Positions 5,290 to 13,439 are shown, numbered from the stretch's first letter. The stretch: DNA of 21,437 nucleotides from an uncultured Vampirovibrio sp. (GCA_910583725.1 CAJTXZ010000030.1:1-21437), one strand, 5' to 3'. The notes: generated from the letters alone by a model not told the origin. Numbers and translations are program-made.

Positions 5290-5972
5290 ATTTTTATAAA
5301 ACTTCTAAAAGAAAAAAGTGTTGAATTTTTTAGGTTTTGTAACAAAATGTTAATAAAATATGCAGTTTTAAGGGATGATTTTTTGTAAAAATCTGTTAAA
5401 ATATTAAATTTTGGTCTTTTTATTTTACTATTTGGGTAAATTTTTGTGAAGTTTTTTCATACCAGCCAGGTTTTGTTAATGTTAAGAAAATGTTACAAAA
5501 TAGTGCCTGTGGGGTATTCTAAAAAGTGTTTATACGTGTAGAAATTTGTCTTTATAAAAATAGGGTTTTTAAGGTTTAGTGTTTGCTATGTGGCTTGCAG
5601 GCCTTATGCTGCAATAGTTTTATACGGTTTTACGGTAAAAAGCTTTATGCTGCAAGGGATATAGAGCAATTTGTTTACTGTAGAATTTTCTGAGCCTGTT
5701 ATTGATGGGGTTGAAAGCTTTTTGTAATATGGGCTATAGCGTTTTTACACGGAGGAAAACCTTAGAGGAGTAAGTGATTCTCTTAACCATATATAATATT
5801 CGCCTAAAATATGCAATAGGACTGTGATGCACGTAGTTTCCTCCCGTAAAAATATCATTAATACGGCGTTTCAACTGAAAATGTAAGCTATAAACATTAC
5901 AAATAAGGGATGAAGGCTATTTAAAAAATGCACGTGCAGGTTATATGCTTCGGGATGGTCTTAAAAACCGGC
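5290..5972. other. non-coding stretch with repeats
   Basis: I find no supported protein gene in these 683 bases. It contains a long inverted repeat (5742-5852), a short direct repeat TTATGCTGCAA (5604-5614 and 5645-5655), the first copy of which also forms TTGCAG/CTGCAA (5595-5614), and the end of the murI transcript. The part next to 5289 should hold the promoter of the metallopeptidase gene, but no clear one is seen. Confidence 0.6.
5742..5852. repeat. imperfect long inverted repeat, 16 paired bases
   Basis: TTTTTAC (5742-5748) pairs with GTAAAAA (5846-5852), and GGAGGAAA (5751-5758) pairs with TTTCCTCC next to it on the right arm, with small bulges. The enclosed loop is about 75 nt. There is no ORF inside. 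It may be a structured RNA, the ends of a tiny mobile element, or a terminator-like structure. Confidence 0.5.
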
Positions 5973-6755
5973 TCAAACCCTTGCAAACTCAACGAGTTCC
6001 ACGTTTTCTTCAATGTTAAAGAACAAAGAGCCGCTTTTTTTAAAGTTTTCAGGGTTATCTGATACGTAAAACCTAAATGTTGACGGGGTTTCACGCTGCG
6101 GTGCTCTTATATTTAATTCATCTTTTATGGTTTGTATTAAAAATTTTGCGGGGTCTAAAAATTCTATATCGTGTGCGAATTTTTTAAACACAGGTACAAG
6201 GTACGGGAAATGTGTGCAGCCCAAAATTACCTTTTTGCAGCCTGCATTCATCATGTAATCCATTTTTTCTTTTATGTATTGAAGACTTGAAACATCATTA
6301 TAGAGCCTTTTTTCGACGATTTGAACAAAATTTTGACAGGGGATTTCAACAATTTTTGCATATTGATTATATTTTAGAATTTCTCTTGTATAGGCCTGAC
6401 TTCTAGCTGTCGCTTCGGTTGAAATAACGCCTATGACTGCTTTTTCGTCTTTAAGATACGGCGCTGCCTTTTGAATCAAAGGATAGATTTTGATTTTATC
6501 TGAAAATTCTTTTTTTAAATCCTCATAAACCAGGGCAGAGCTTGTATTGCAGGCCATAATAGCAGTACCAACCTTTTTTTTAATGAAAAATTGCATAATT
6601 TCTCTTGTGAAGGAGAGGATTTCCGCCTTTGTTTTTGTGCCATAGGGCACGTTTTTGGTGTCGCCAAAATATATGTAATCTTCCCTGATATTGCTTTCTA
6701 CCAGTGCTTTTAAGACACTTAAGCCTCCTACTCCGGAATCAAACAAACCTATCAT
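5973..6755 (-). CDS. murI: glutamate racemase
   Basis: Interconverts L- and D-glutamate by a two-base, cofactor-free mechanism, supplying D-Glu for peptidoglycan in the cytoplasm. The 260-residue length is normal. The N-terminus IGLFDSGVGGLSVL (2-15) holds the family Asp-Ser pair (D6/S7). MACNTSSA places the first catalytic Cys at C69, and ILGCTHFPYL places the second at C180 with the following His. YFGDTKNVPYGTK (29-41) is the conserved substrate loop. Its ATG overlaps the stop of the upstream amidase (ATGA, 6752-6755), with a G-rich ribosome binding site about 8 nt upstream, so both are in one operon devoted to cell-wall metabolism. Confidence 0.95.
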   Translation of the reverse strand: MIGLFDSGVGGLSVLKALVESNIREDYIYFGDTKNVPYGTKTKAEILSFTREIMQFFIKKKVGTAIMACNTSSALVYEDLKKEFSDKIKIYPLIQKAAPYLKDEKAVIGVISTEATARSQAYTREILKYNQYAKIVEIPCQNFVQIVEKRLYNDVSSLQYIKEKMDYMMNAGCKKVILGCTHFPYLVPVFKKFAHDIEFLDPAKFLIQTIKDELNIRAPQRETPSTFRFYVSDNPENFKKSGSLFFNIEENVELVEFARV

Positions 6756-8854
6756 TTTTTCTGCCCCCTGTTTTTTAGGTAGTCCATAATGCCCTCTGTG
6801 ATTGCTTTTGCGATTTCGGTTTGCCTTTTTTGGGTGATTATGGCTTCTCTTTCATTGGCGTTTGAGATAAACCCTATTTCTATTAGAATTGCGGGCGCCT
6901 CAGTATGATTTATAACATAAAATTGAGACTTAAACAAACCTCTGTCCCTAGTGCCCCATTTGCCAAAGTTTTTGGCTAAATGCGAGTGCACAGTCTGTGC
7001 GTATTCAACGCTATCCCGCTTCCACCAGTGGGTTTCAACCCCGTATATGGCGTTATTTACGCTTGAATTTACGTGAATACTCACAAATAAATCCGGGGCG
7101 GTTTCGTTTGAAATATCACATCTTTCCTGCAATGACACGGTTTTATCTTTGTCAAGCGTCATTGTGGTTTTTACTTTTTTTGCCTGGAGATTTTTTTCGA
7201 CCATCTTTGCTATTGAAAGGGTGATATTTTTTTCATATATACCGTTTCTTGTTGCCCCGACGTCGCTTCCGCCGTGCCCTGCGTCAATTACGACCTTATA
7301 TAGGTTTGAAATTGAGGGTTCTTTCTTTTCTGCCTTTGAAATAGCCGGCTCTTTTTCATTGTCAGGGTTTTTATCTTCTTTGTTCTCTTCTTTTATTTCT
7401 TCTGTGTGTTTTATTATTGCCTGAATGGTTTTTGCATCCGGCGAAGCTTTCAGTTGCACATTTTGAGCGGTTTTTGACGGCAGCACTATCCTTAATTTAT
7501 CAAGTGCAAGTTTAATTATCTGTACATTTTCATATTGCGTTTTTAGGGTATCAAGCACATTTGGCAGGGCTTGTGAGGCATTATTAAAATCTAGGTAGAG
7601 ATTATTATTTTCCTGAAATACTGAAAAAGCAACGGGGGTAGTGAAATTAAATTCCATTGTTGTTTTAATCAGGGATTCTTTTTCATTTATTTTTTGGATG
7701 GTTTCATCGGTCTTTTTTGTGGATTTCAGGGTGCTTTGGGTTTCTGTAATTTTTGAATTTATGATATCTGATTTTTTTGCAATGAAAACGTTTTGAAAAT
7801 CAGGCGAAACAACAAGCCTGTAATTTTTTGCCTGAGGTCCTTCAATTACAAGCCTTGCCACGTTTGTTGCGTTTTGTCCTAACTTTATTGTTTCCGTGCC
7901 ATTTTCAGTTATATTAATGGTTTTGCCCCTCAATTTTTTTGACACAACAGTATCATCAAAGTCAACAACCATTCTATTTGGGTTTTCAAGGTAAAATGCG
8001 GGTTTCAGGCTTAAAAAGCCCATACCCTTTATCATCAGGCCCTTTTGGCTTTGCGTCACGGAGTCGATAAAATATTTTGACTGCAGCTTGTATTCTTTTG
8101 CATTCTGGTTTTCGTTATTTTTTTCAAAAATGTTGTCAAGCTCACTCTTATTGTCTTTTATAGTAGTATTTACAGGAACTACGTAACTGCTTGTAAGGCT
8201 TGCGGTTGCGCCTTCAAAGAAAACTAGTCTGTTTTTATCTTCCGTATCAGAATAAACTATTTGTTCTTTTGAGGTTTTGTTTATGGTTTGGCCAAGGGGT
8301 TTAGAGTATTTTACCACTATCAATTTATCGTTTGCAATTACATTAAAATTACCTGTTTTTGCTGAATTTTCGGATGCATAGGTGAATACAACCCTTACAA
8401 TATTTGGATTTAGTGAGAATTGGGAAATTTTTACGTTTTTAAATATTGAATTTTTCAGCTCATAATTTTTTGATGAGCCTGAAAGTGTTGCATTTGTAAT
8501 GTCTATATAGGCTCTGTCGGGCTCTTTTAAAAAGCCTTTTGTTATTGTGTTTACGGTGGGGTCTATTTTTTCTTCTTCTGCTTGTGTTTCTTTGCTATCT
8601 TGCAAGGTTTCAGGAAGCGGCGCTTTAGCAGCCTTGTCTTCATCGGCTTTTGGGGCTTTCGGCGTGTTTATTGAGGCTATGGGAAGTTTTATTTGCCCTT
8701 GAGAGTTTATTAATATTATGTTATCGGAATTATCAAAGCTGAGCCCTGTAATCTTAAGCGGTGTATTAGCCAGAGCAGCGTTTGAATCTATGGCTGATAG
8801 GGGCACTAAAAGTGCCGTAAATATTAACAATAAAGCGGTTAGTATGTGTTTCAT
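6752..8854 (-). CDS. exported N-acetylmuramoyl-L-alanine amidase with AMIN-like repeats (AmiC-like)
   Basis: A periplasmic zinc amidase that cuts the bond between MurNAc and the stem peptide, normally needed for daughter-cell separation. I start at 8854 (MKHILTALLLIFTALL...), which gives a clean signal peptide ending about ALA-N; the reading frame extends upstream to a GTG at 8890 without a convincing ribosome binding site. In the 700-residue product, three AMIN-like beta regions (about residues 140-190, 295-365 and 405-485) target septal peptidoglycan. A Lys/Glu-rich linker follows. The amidase_3 domain begins KVVIDAGHGG (about 520). Zinc and catalytic residues, numbered from this start, are H527 (DAGHGG), E541 (YEKN), H594 (SIHVN) and E659 (EIGF), all present. 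It overlaps murI by 4 bp. A TATAAA lies 6 nt before this ATG but lacks a -35. Confidence 0.93.
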   Translation of the reverse strand: MKHILTALLLIFTALLVPLSAIDSNAALANTPLKITGLSFDNSDNIILINSQGQIKLPIASINTPKAPKADEDKAAKAPLPETLQDSKETQAEEEKIDPTVNTITKGFLKEPDRAYIDITNATLSGSSKNYELKNSIFKNVKISQFSLNPNIVRVVFTYASENSAKTGNFNVIANDKLIVVKYSKPLGQTINKTSKEQIVYSDTEDKNRLVFFEGATASLTSSYVVPVNTTIKDNKSELDNIFEKNNENQNAKEYKLQSKYFIDSVTQSQKGLMIKGMGFLSLKPAFYLENPNRMVVDFDDTVVSKKLRGKTINITENGTETIKLGQNATNVARLVIEGPQAKNYRLVVSPDFQNVFIAKKSDIINSKITETQSTLKSTKKTDETIQKINEKESLIKTTMEFNFTTPVAFSVFQENNNLYLDFNNASQALPNVLDTLKTQYENVQIIKLALDKLRIVLPSKTAQNVQLKASPDAKTIQAIIKHTEEIKEENKEDKNPDNEKEPAISKAEKKEPSISNLYKVVIDAGHGGSDVGATRNGIYEKNITLSIAKMVEKNLQAKKVKTTMTLDKDKTVSLQERCDISNETAPDLFVSIHVNSSVNNAIYGVETHWWKRDSVEYAQTVHSHLAKNFGKWGTRDRGLFKSQFYVINHTEAPAILIEIGFISNANEREAIITQKRQTEIAKAITEGIMDYLKNRGQKK

Positions 8855-9152
8855 TATGTGTTTATATAACATAACACAAAAATAATACACCCTAAATGAG
8901 ATTAGGGCTAGTTTGTGAATATGATATTTATTGAGTTAATTCTTATATTATTTAGCAGGGACCGGAATGAAAAGAAAATATTCAATAAGCGGATGTAAAA
9001 TTGTATATAAATTGTCTAAATTTCAATATGATGAGCAAATTTTGTTAACAAATATAAATTAAAAAATGTAAATGCTGGTTTTGCCCCTGAAGGCGCGAGG
9101 CATGGTTAATTGTAAAAAAAAATTTACGTAAGAGTGCTTGCATGGCATGTTT

Positions 9153-9176
9153 GCTTGTTATTTACTAATAACAAGC
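9153..9176. repeat. perfect 10-bp hairpin in non-coding DNA
   Basis: GCTTGTTATT (9153-9162) and AATAACAAGC (9167-9176) flank a 4-nt loop TACT. It has no T-run on either strand, so it is not an ordinary terminator. It could be an operator or RNA hairpin. Confidence 0.5.
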
Positions 9177-9327
9177 TAAGGCAAAGAAGAGTTTAAAATA
9201 TCGGAATTACAAGCAGTGAGAATGCAGTTTTAGCTAATTGGAATGAATAGTTTAGGGAAGAATATTGAAAGGAGTGATGGCACAAAATCAAGAAAGCTGA
9301 GATAAGGATATTAAAAGAGAGAAGAAT

Positions 9328-9458
9328 ATGCCATACAGTTTTCGATTTATTAAAAAGTTAAAAGAGGAATATTAAAAGATTTATTAACATCAAAAAAAGA
9401 ATTAAAGCAAAGGCTGCTAGACTTTGCGGAGTGGGAGAAAAAGAGAATAATAAGTTAA
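9328..9458 (+). pseudogene. frameshifted remnant of a small helical protein
   Basis: The frame from the ATG at 9328 reads MPYSFRFIKKLKEEY and stops at 9375. The frame at 9366-9458 continues plausibly as ILKDLLTSKKELKQRLLDFA and ends EWEKKRIIS at a stop, just before a good terminator. One frameshift near 9366 would join them into a protein of about 44 residues. Further short coding-like pieces lie just upstream (9277-9350) in two frames. This looks like a decayed gene whose terminator is still intact. The identity is not recognisable; a programmed frameshift is less likely. Confidence 0.35.
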
Positions 9459-9461
9459 AAT

Positions 9462-9488
9462 AAGGGCGCCAAAGGCGCCTTTTGTTTT
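9462..9488 (+). terminator. intrinsic terminator after the decayed ORF
   Basis: GGCGCC (9465-9470) pairs with GGCGCC (9474-9479), extended by A-T pairs to about 9 bp with an AAA loop, then TTTTGTTTT. It implies that the upstream debris was once, or still is, transcribed. Confidence 0.75.
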
Positions 9489-9712
9489 GGCTGTGGGGAT
9501 TATCTGGGCTTTATAAATTTGATTAGGGTCAACTTGAAAACCTTATAAAATGAGGAATTGGGTGTTTAAAATATGAAGAAAGGTGGGGTGTTTTGAATTA
9601 GTTTTTTTTATATTGTTTATTACAGGGGGCTAAAATAAGTAACTAAACAGTGTTTTGATATTATGATACGGAACTTTGTATTAAGCCTGTGGGGTGATTT
9701 TTAATATTTACT

Positions 9713-9745
9713 TAACTTGATTTTGTTTTTTTGTTAAAATATGAA
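9713..9745 (+). promoter_or_regulatory. probable promoter of secDF operon
   Basis: Two overlapping solutions: TTAACT (9713-9718), 16 nt, TAAAAT (9735-9740), or TTGATT (9717-9722), 17 nt, TATGAA (9740-9745). Either gives a leader of about 25-30 nt containing AGGA before the secD ATG. Confidence 0.5.
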
Positions 9746-9776
9746 CAAAGAAAAAGCAATTAGACAGGAAAAATAG

Positions 9777-11090
9777 ATGAAAAACAAAATTATTCTTTTT
9801 TGGGCAATTGTATTAATAGTTATTGCGTCCATTTTTGTAATCTGGAAGAAGCCGACATCGTTAGGGCTTGATTTGGTTGGCGGTTCAAGATTAATGCTTG
9901 AAGCGCAAACATCTGAGGCTGTTAAAAAAATAACACCTGAGGTTATGGACAGTTTGCAGTATGCCATTGAAAACCGTGTAAATGCGATGGGTGTAGGTGA
10001 AACCGTTGTGCAAAAGGTTGGCGAAAACAGGCTTTTGATTGAAATACCAAATATTACAGACACACAAAAAGCAAAAACTTTCCTTGGCGAGACAGCTGAA
10101 CTTGAATTTAAAGAACCGGGCGGTGTTAATAAAAACGGCGAGCAGGTTTGGAAATCAACAGGATTAAGCGGTAAGGACCTTAAAAGAGCCTCTGTTGCAA
10201 CATCTCAGTCTGGTGAATGGATTGTTTCATTAGAATTTAATATGGACGGAGCAAAAAAATTCGGCGACCTCACAAGAAGGCTTGTAGGGCAGCAAATGGC
10301 GATATTCTTTAATGGAAAATTATATTCTGCACCAAGAATTAACGAAGAAATAACCGGCGGAAATGCCCAAATAACAGGCGGCGGCAACACAGGCTTTGAA
10401 TATAAAGAAGCAAAAGAGATGGTTGATTTGTTGAATGCGGGTGCTTTGCCTGTCGGAGCTGCGATTATTGAAGAAAATTCAATCGGGCCGACACTTGGTG
10501 CTGACAGTATTCAAAAATCCAAGTTTGCAGGGCTTGTGGGGTTGTCTTTGGTTATGATATTTATGGTTTTATACTACAGACTGCCCGGCGTTGTGGCTTG
10601 TATTGCTCTTGTAATATACAGTTTAATTGTGTTTGCAATATTTAAGATAATTCCTGTAACCTTAACTCTTGCAGGTATTGCTGGCTTTATTTTAAGTATA
10701 GGAATGGCAGTGGATGCGAATATTCTTATATTTGAGAGAACAAAGGAAGAATTAAAGGCCGGAAGAAGCTTGTTTACGGCGATTAACTCCGGTTTTGACA
10801 GAGCATTTACAAGTATTTTTGATTCTAATATGTCAACAATTATAACGTGTGTAATATTATATATCCTTGGAACAAGTATCGTTAAAGGCTTTGCGCTGAC
10901 TCTTGCAATCGGTGTTCTTGTCAGCATGTTTTCAGCGATTACAGTTACCAAAAACTTTATGCACCTTCTTTTTGGTACAGGTGAATTAAAACATCCTGCT
11001 TTATTTGGTCTTAAAAAATCAGATATTCAGGCCGGTTTTAGCGCTACTGAAACTAAGAAAGAAAAAGCAAAGTTTGGTGTATTAGATTAA
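9777..11090 (+). CDS. secD: protein translocase subunit SecD
   Basis: Inner-membrane RND-type subunit that, with SecF, uses the proton gradient to pull exported proteins through SecYEG. The 437-residue length is at the short end for SecD, comparable to cyanobacterial forms. TM1 spans about 5-22, followed by the D1 motif LGLDLVGGSRLMLEAQ (29-44), a compact periplasmic P1 domain, and five further membrane helices from about 245 to 410. The signature AGFILSIGMAVDANILIFER (about 301-320), with the functionally important Asp in VDAN, is intact. AGGA lies 7 nt before the ATG. yajC, the usual upstream neighbour, is absent here. secF follows after a 64-nt gap that contains a strong hairpin. Confidence 0.95.
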   Translation: MKNKIILFWAIVLIVIASIFVIWKKPTSLGLDLVGGSRLMLEAQTSEAVKKITPEVMDSLQYAIENRVNAMGVGETVVQKVGENRLLIEIPNITDTQKAKTFLGETAELEFKEPGGVNKNGEQVWKSTGLSGKDLKRASVATSQSGEWIVSLEFNMDGAKKFGDLTRRLVGQQMAIFFNGKLYSAPRINEEITGGNAQITGGGNTGFEYKEAKEMVDLLNAGALPVGAAIIEENSIGPTLGADSIQKSKFAGLVGLSLVMIFMVLYYRLPGVVACIALVIYSLIVFAIFKIIPVTLTLAGIAGFILSIGMAVDANILIFERTKEELKAGRSLFTAINSGFDRAFTSIFDSNMSTIITCVILYILGTSIVKGFALTLAIGVLVSMFSAITVTKNFMHLLFGTGELKHPALFGLKKSDIQAGFSATETKKEKAKFGVLD

Positions 11091-11097
11091 TTTTGAA

Positions 11098-11135
11098 TTT
11101 GCCGGCTGTCTTTAATTGATGCTTTAGCTGGCAAA
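11098..11135 (+). repeat. intercistronic hairpin between secD and secF
   Basis: TTTGCCGGCT (11098-11107) pairs over 10 bp with AGCTGGCAAA (11126-11135), with one G.U pair that is valid only on the plus strand. The loop is 18 nt. There is no T-run, so it is not a terminator; it is more likely an mRNA processing or stability element. A similar hairpin follows secF. Confidence 0.65.
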
Positions 11136-11154
11136 ATAAGGAGAAACATATAAA

Positions 11155-12159
11155 ATGGCAAACCCTAATTTGATGAATCAAAAACAAATAATAGATGTTG
11201 TAAAATTCAGGTGGCTGTGGCTTTCTATAAGTGCGATTTTTTTAATCCCCTGTATTGCTGCAATAATTTATCTTATGGTAACACAGGCAAACCATGCGCC
11301 TGTTAAATTAGGTATTGATTTTACCGGGGGAACAATTCTTCAATATGCAGTAAAAGACGATGTTACTGTTGATGATGTGGGTAAAATCAGGGATGATATG
11401 ACAAATGAAGGTTTTACTACGCCTATTGTTCAAAACATTAATAATGCCGGCGTTGAGGGACAGAATGAGGGGATTAAGAACATAATTTCCGTAAAAACAG
11501 GTTTTATTGATGACAAGACGGGCGAGACAACAAATAAGATTACAAATATTGTGTCAAAATATGTTGATTCGCCGGAGCTTGTGCAGACAACTTCTGTCGG
11601 TCCTTCTTTGGGGTCTGAATTATTGAAGAATTCAATGGTCGCATTATTACTTGCATTTCTTGGAATTGTAATTTATATTTCATTAAGGTTTAAGACTGAT
11701 TATGCCCTTATAACACTGTTATCGCTAGTGCATGATGCGGTTTTTGTAATTGGTGTATTTGCCATTATGTCTATATTTTCTAATGTTTATGTGGATGCCT
11801 TGTTTATTACGGCTGTGCTTACTGTTGTCGGGTTTTCAGTGCATGATACCATTGTTGTATTTGACCGTGTGCGCGAAAATAACAGATTCTTGGCTAAAAA
11901 ATATACATTTAATGAGATTGTGAATGCCAGTGTTAACCAGACACTTGCAAGAAGTATAAACACTTCACTTACAACCCTTTTAACATTGGGTGCATTGTAC
12001 TTCTTTGGCGGCTCTACCACAAAAGAGTTTATACTTGCTATGATTTTAGGTATTATCGTTGGTACTTATTCAAGTATTTTCTTTGCAAGTGTGCTTTTGG
12101 CATGGGATAAGGAAATTAGAGACAAAAAGGCTGCTAAAAGAATTACGGCTAATGCCTAA
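11155..12159 (+). CDS. secF: protein translocase subunit SecF
   Basis: Partner of SecD in the membrane complex that drives late steps of protein export. 334 residues, usual size. TM1 is at about 22-45 (LWLSISAIFLIPCIAAIIYLMV in two pieces), followed by the SecF motif LGIDFTGGTILQYA (about 48-61), a periplasmic domain, and five C-terminal helices from about 160. The motif VVGFSVHDTIVVFDRVREN (about 223-241) corresponds to the conserved TM4 sequence with its essential Asp, and TTLLTLGALYFFGG to TM5. AAGGAG lies 11 nt before the ATG. It is co-transcribed with secD and probably with the downstream HTH/zinc-ribbon gene. Confidence 0.95.
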   Translation: MANPNLMNQKQIIDVVKFRWLWLSISAIFLIPCIAAIIYLMVTQANHAPVKLGIDFTGGTILQYAVKDDVTVDDVGKIRDDMTNEGFTTPIVQNINNAGVEGQNEGIKNIISVKTGFIDDKTGETTNKITNIVSKYVDSPELVQTTSVGPSLGSELLKNSMVALLLAFLGIVIYISLRFKTDYALITLLSLVHDAVFVIGVFAIMSIFSNVYVDALFITAVLTVVGFSVHDTIVVFDRVRENNRFLAKKYTFNEIVNASVNQTLARSINTSLTTLLTLGALYFFGGSTTKEFILAMILGIIVGTYSSIFFASVLLAWDKEIRDKKAAKRITANA

Positions 12160-12180
12160 GGTTTTTTAGATATTGATTTT

Positions 12181-12220
12181 GTTTTGCCGGTTCCATAATT
12201 ATTATTAGGGCCGGCAAAAC
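12181..12220 (+). repeat. intercistronic hairpin after secF
   Basis: GTTTTGCCGG (12181-12190) and CCGGCAAAAC (12211-12220) are perfect 10-bp arms with a 20-nt loop. They share the core TTTGCCGG with the hairpin before secF. No T-run follows, so the next gene is probably on the same transcript. Confidence 0.65.
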
Positions 12221-12242
12221 TAGTTTATAAGAGGATTTTTAG

Positions 12243-12674
12243 ATGAAGGAAGTTAAAAAATACCCAACGCTTGCACAGTTTGTCTCAGAAACAAGGGAAA
12301 AGGCCGGGTTTTCCCAGGCGGGGCTTGCAAAAAGGTGTAATCTTACAATTGAAGATATTCAAAACATTGAATCCGGGATAGAGTTGTTTTTATCATCAAC
12401 CGTGAGGCAAAAACTTGCAAAAGGCCTAAAAACAACACTGTCAGAGATTAAACTTTATGAAAAACAGGAAGATTTTCATTTTTCTGATAAACAAAATATT
12501 GAGGATTTAAAGGCTTTGATTTTGGAGAATGAGAACAATAAAGGCTTTGCACCGCTCTGTCCTGTTTGTGGCAGTAAGTTAATTACAAGGATTGCAAAAT
12601 TGTATGATTTAGAAGACAATTTAATGCTTCACCCCAAGGCAAGGTGCACAAAATGCCCGTTTCAGATAACGTAA
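12243..12674 (+). CDS. XRE-type HTH protein with C-terminal zinc ribbon
   Basis: A 143-residue protein with an N-terminal helix-turn-helix (about 8-70: LAQFVSETREKAGFSQAGLA then KRCNLTIEDIQNIESGIELF). A charged linker (about 71-102) leads to a zinc-binding ribbon with C106/C109 (CPVCGSK) and C135/C138 (CTKCPF). The HTH lies at the expected spacing for Cro/C1-like folds, though the 'recognition' segment IEDIQNIESG follows the common LSxxxIxxIExG pattern well. It is likely a cytoplasmic DNA- or RNA-binding protein; a target is not evident. AGAGGA lies upstream of the ATG. It follows secF by 83 nt, with a non-terminating hairpin between, so it probably belongs to the secDF operon. Confidence 0.8.
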   Translation: MKEVKKYPTLAQFVSETREKAGFSQAGLAKRCNLTIEDIQNIESGIELFLSSTVRQKLAKGLKTTLSEIKLYEKQEDFHFSDKQNIEDLKALILENENNKGFAPLCPVCGSKLITRIAKLYDLEDNLMLHPKARCTKCPFQIT

Positions 12675-12819
12675 GACATTTGTTAATAATATTCAATATT
12701 AATTTGTAAATTGCAGAAATAATAAATATTGGTAATTTAAGTGCTATGAACGGCATTTTAATATTGGTTTTTGTCTTTAGTGAGTGGATTTTAGTAAAGA
12801 TAGGTTTAGTGAAAAATAT

Positions 12820-13116
12820 TCAAGCTATTTTTACGCTGTATCCTAGTTCTTTAATTATTTTTAGTGCCGTGGTCAGTTTTGGCTGTTGCTTTCCATTAAA
12901 CATAGCATACAGGTTGCTTCTTGATATTCCTGTTTTTTTTGAGATGCCTGAAATAGAATCTTTTGCTCTAACTGCATATTCAAGTGCTTTTAAGAATGCA
13001 TTTATGTCATTATCCTGAAGAAAATTTTCAAAGCCAATGTTAATCCATTCTTTTATATCTTCATCAGTTTTCAGGTCTTTTAGAATATAGTCATTAAATG
13101 AGCCTGTATCATTCAT
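12820..13116 (-). CDS. antitoxin of HI1420 type (HTH addiction-module antidote)
   Basis: A 98-residue protein. The N-terminal part (FNDYILKDLKTDEDIKEWIN, about 7-26) is the family's characteristic start, with 'L.d.e.i..yl' spacing. The C-terminal helix-turn-helix is ISGISKKTGISRSNLYAMFN (about 55-74) followed by GKQQPKLTTALKIIKELGYSV. This matches the 'putative addiction module antidote' family (TIGR02684). It should neutralise the toxin encoded just upstream and repress the shared promoter at 13440-13470. GGAGG lies about 8 nt before the ATG (13125-13129). It overlaps the toxin gene by 8 bp (13109-13116), so translation is coupled. Confidence 0.88.
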   Translation of the reverse strand: MNDTGSFNDYILKDLKTDEDIKEWINIGFENFLQDNDINAFLKALEYAVRAKDSISGISKKTGISRSNLYAMFNGKQQPKLTTALKIIKELGYSVKIA

Positions 13117-13435
13117 TTTTAAGCCTCCATTCTTGTAAAATATTGTGTGCTTTTTCTATATCTTTTGTCTGGGTAGATTTGTCTCCTCCGTTGATTAAAA
13201 GTATTATTGTATTTTTGTGTTGCGTATAGTAAATTCTATATCCTTTGCCAAATGCAAAACGGAGTTCTGAAATATCTTTTGAAATTTTTTTAAAGTCTCC
13301 AAAGTTTCCATCTTCAATTCTTAAGATTCTTTGGTTAATACGCTTTCGCGTGATACAGTCAAGAGAATTAAGCCATTCTATGATAGGTGCTTTGTTGTTT
13401 GAAGTTTTTATGTATTCAATTTTGTAGCTGGCCAT
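13109..13435 (-). CDS. RelE/HigB-superfamily toxin of HI1419 type
   Basis: A 108-residue protein starting MASYKIEYIKTSNNKAPIIE. Family landmarks of the phage Gp49-like/HI1419 group (TIGR02683, PF05973) are IIEWLNSLD (about 18-26), RILRIEDGNFGDFKKI (36-51), the ELRFAFGKGYRIYYTQ core (56-71), and IILLINGGDKSTQTKDIEKA (76-95). Such toxins are thought to act as translation-dependent ribonucleases. The start at 13435 is chosen over an upstream TTG (13474) because it fits the family N-terminus and because the -10 element ends 6 nt before it; there is no Shine-Dalgarno, so a leaderless mRNA is expected. Confidence 0.88.
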   Translation of the reverse strand: MASYKIEYIKTSNNKAPIIEWLNSLDCITRKRINQRILRIEDGNFGDFKKISKDISELRFAFGKGYRIYYTQHKNTIILLINGGDKSTQTKDIEKAHNILQEWRLKNE

Positions 13436-13439
13436 ATTG

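Larger units (their letters stand above)
8855..9776. other. long non-coding stretch between divergent operons
   Basis: It separates the amidase-murI operon (minus) from secDF (plus). CCCTAA (8890-8895) and TTAGGG (8902-8907) form a small hairpin near the amidase start. A 31-codon ORF from 8967 has only a weak ribosome binding site. A perfect hairpin lies at 9153-9176, ORF debris at 9277-9458, a terminator at 9462-9488 and the secD promoter near 9713-9745. No intact gene is supported. Confidence 0.6.

Noticed and set aside
8890..8907. CCCTAA/TTAGGG hairpin as a switch hiding the amidase ribosome binding site
   Set aside because: It would only matter if the GTG at 8890 were the start; the signal peptide argues for the ATG at 8854, which has no such site.
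8967..9062. 31-codon plus-strand ORF starting MKRKYSISG
   Set aside because: Only a weak ribosome binding site and no recognisable feature; the length is within chance for this AT-rich gap.
5506..9695. Shared 11-mer GCCTGTGGGGT at about 5505 and 9685
   Set aside because: The similarity does not extend beyond the word; probably chance in similar-composition non-coding DNA.
10574..10951. Minus-strand ORF of 125 codons inside secD
   Set aside because: Antisense shadow of the secD membrane segments; the Ile/Leu-rich product mirrors the complementary codons.
12746..13018. Plus-strand ORF of 90 codons opposite the second antitoxin
   Set aside because: The minus-strand antitoxin has clear HTH and family motifs; this reading is its complement.
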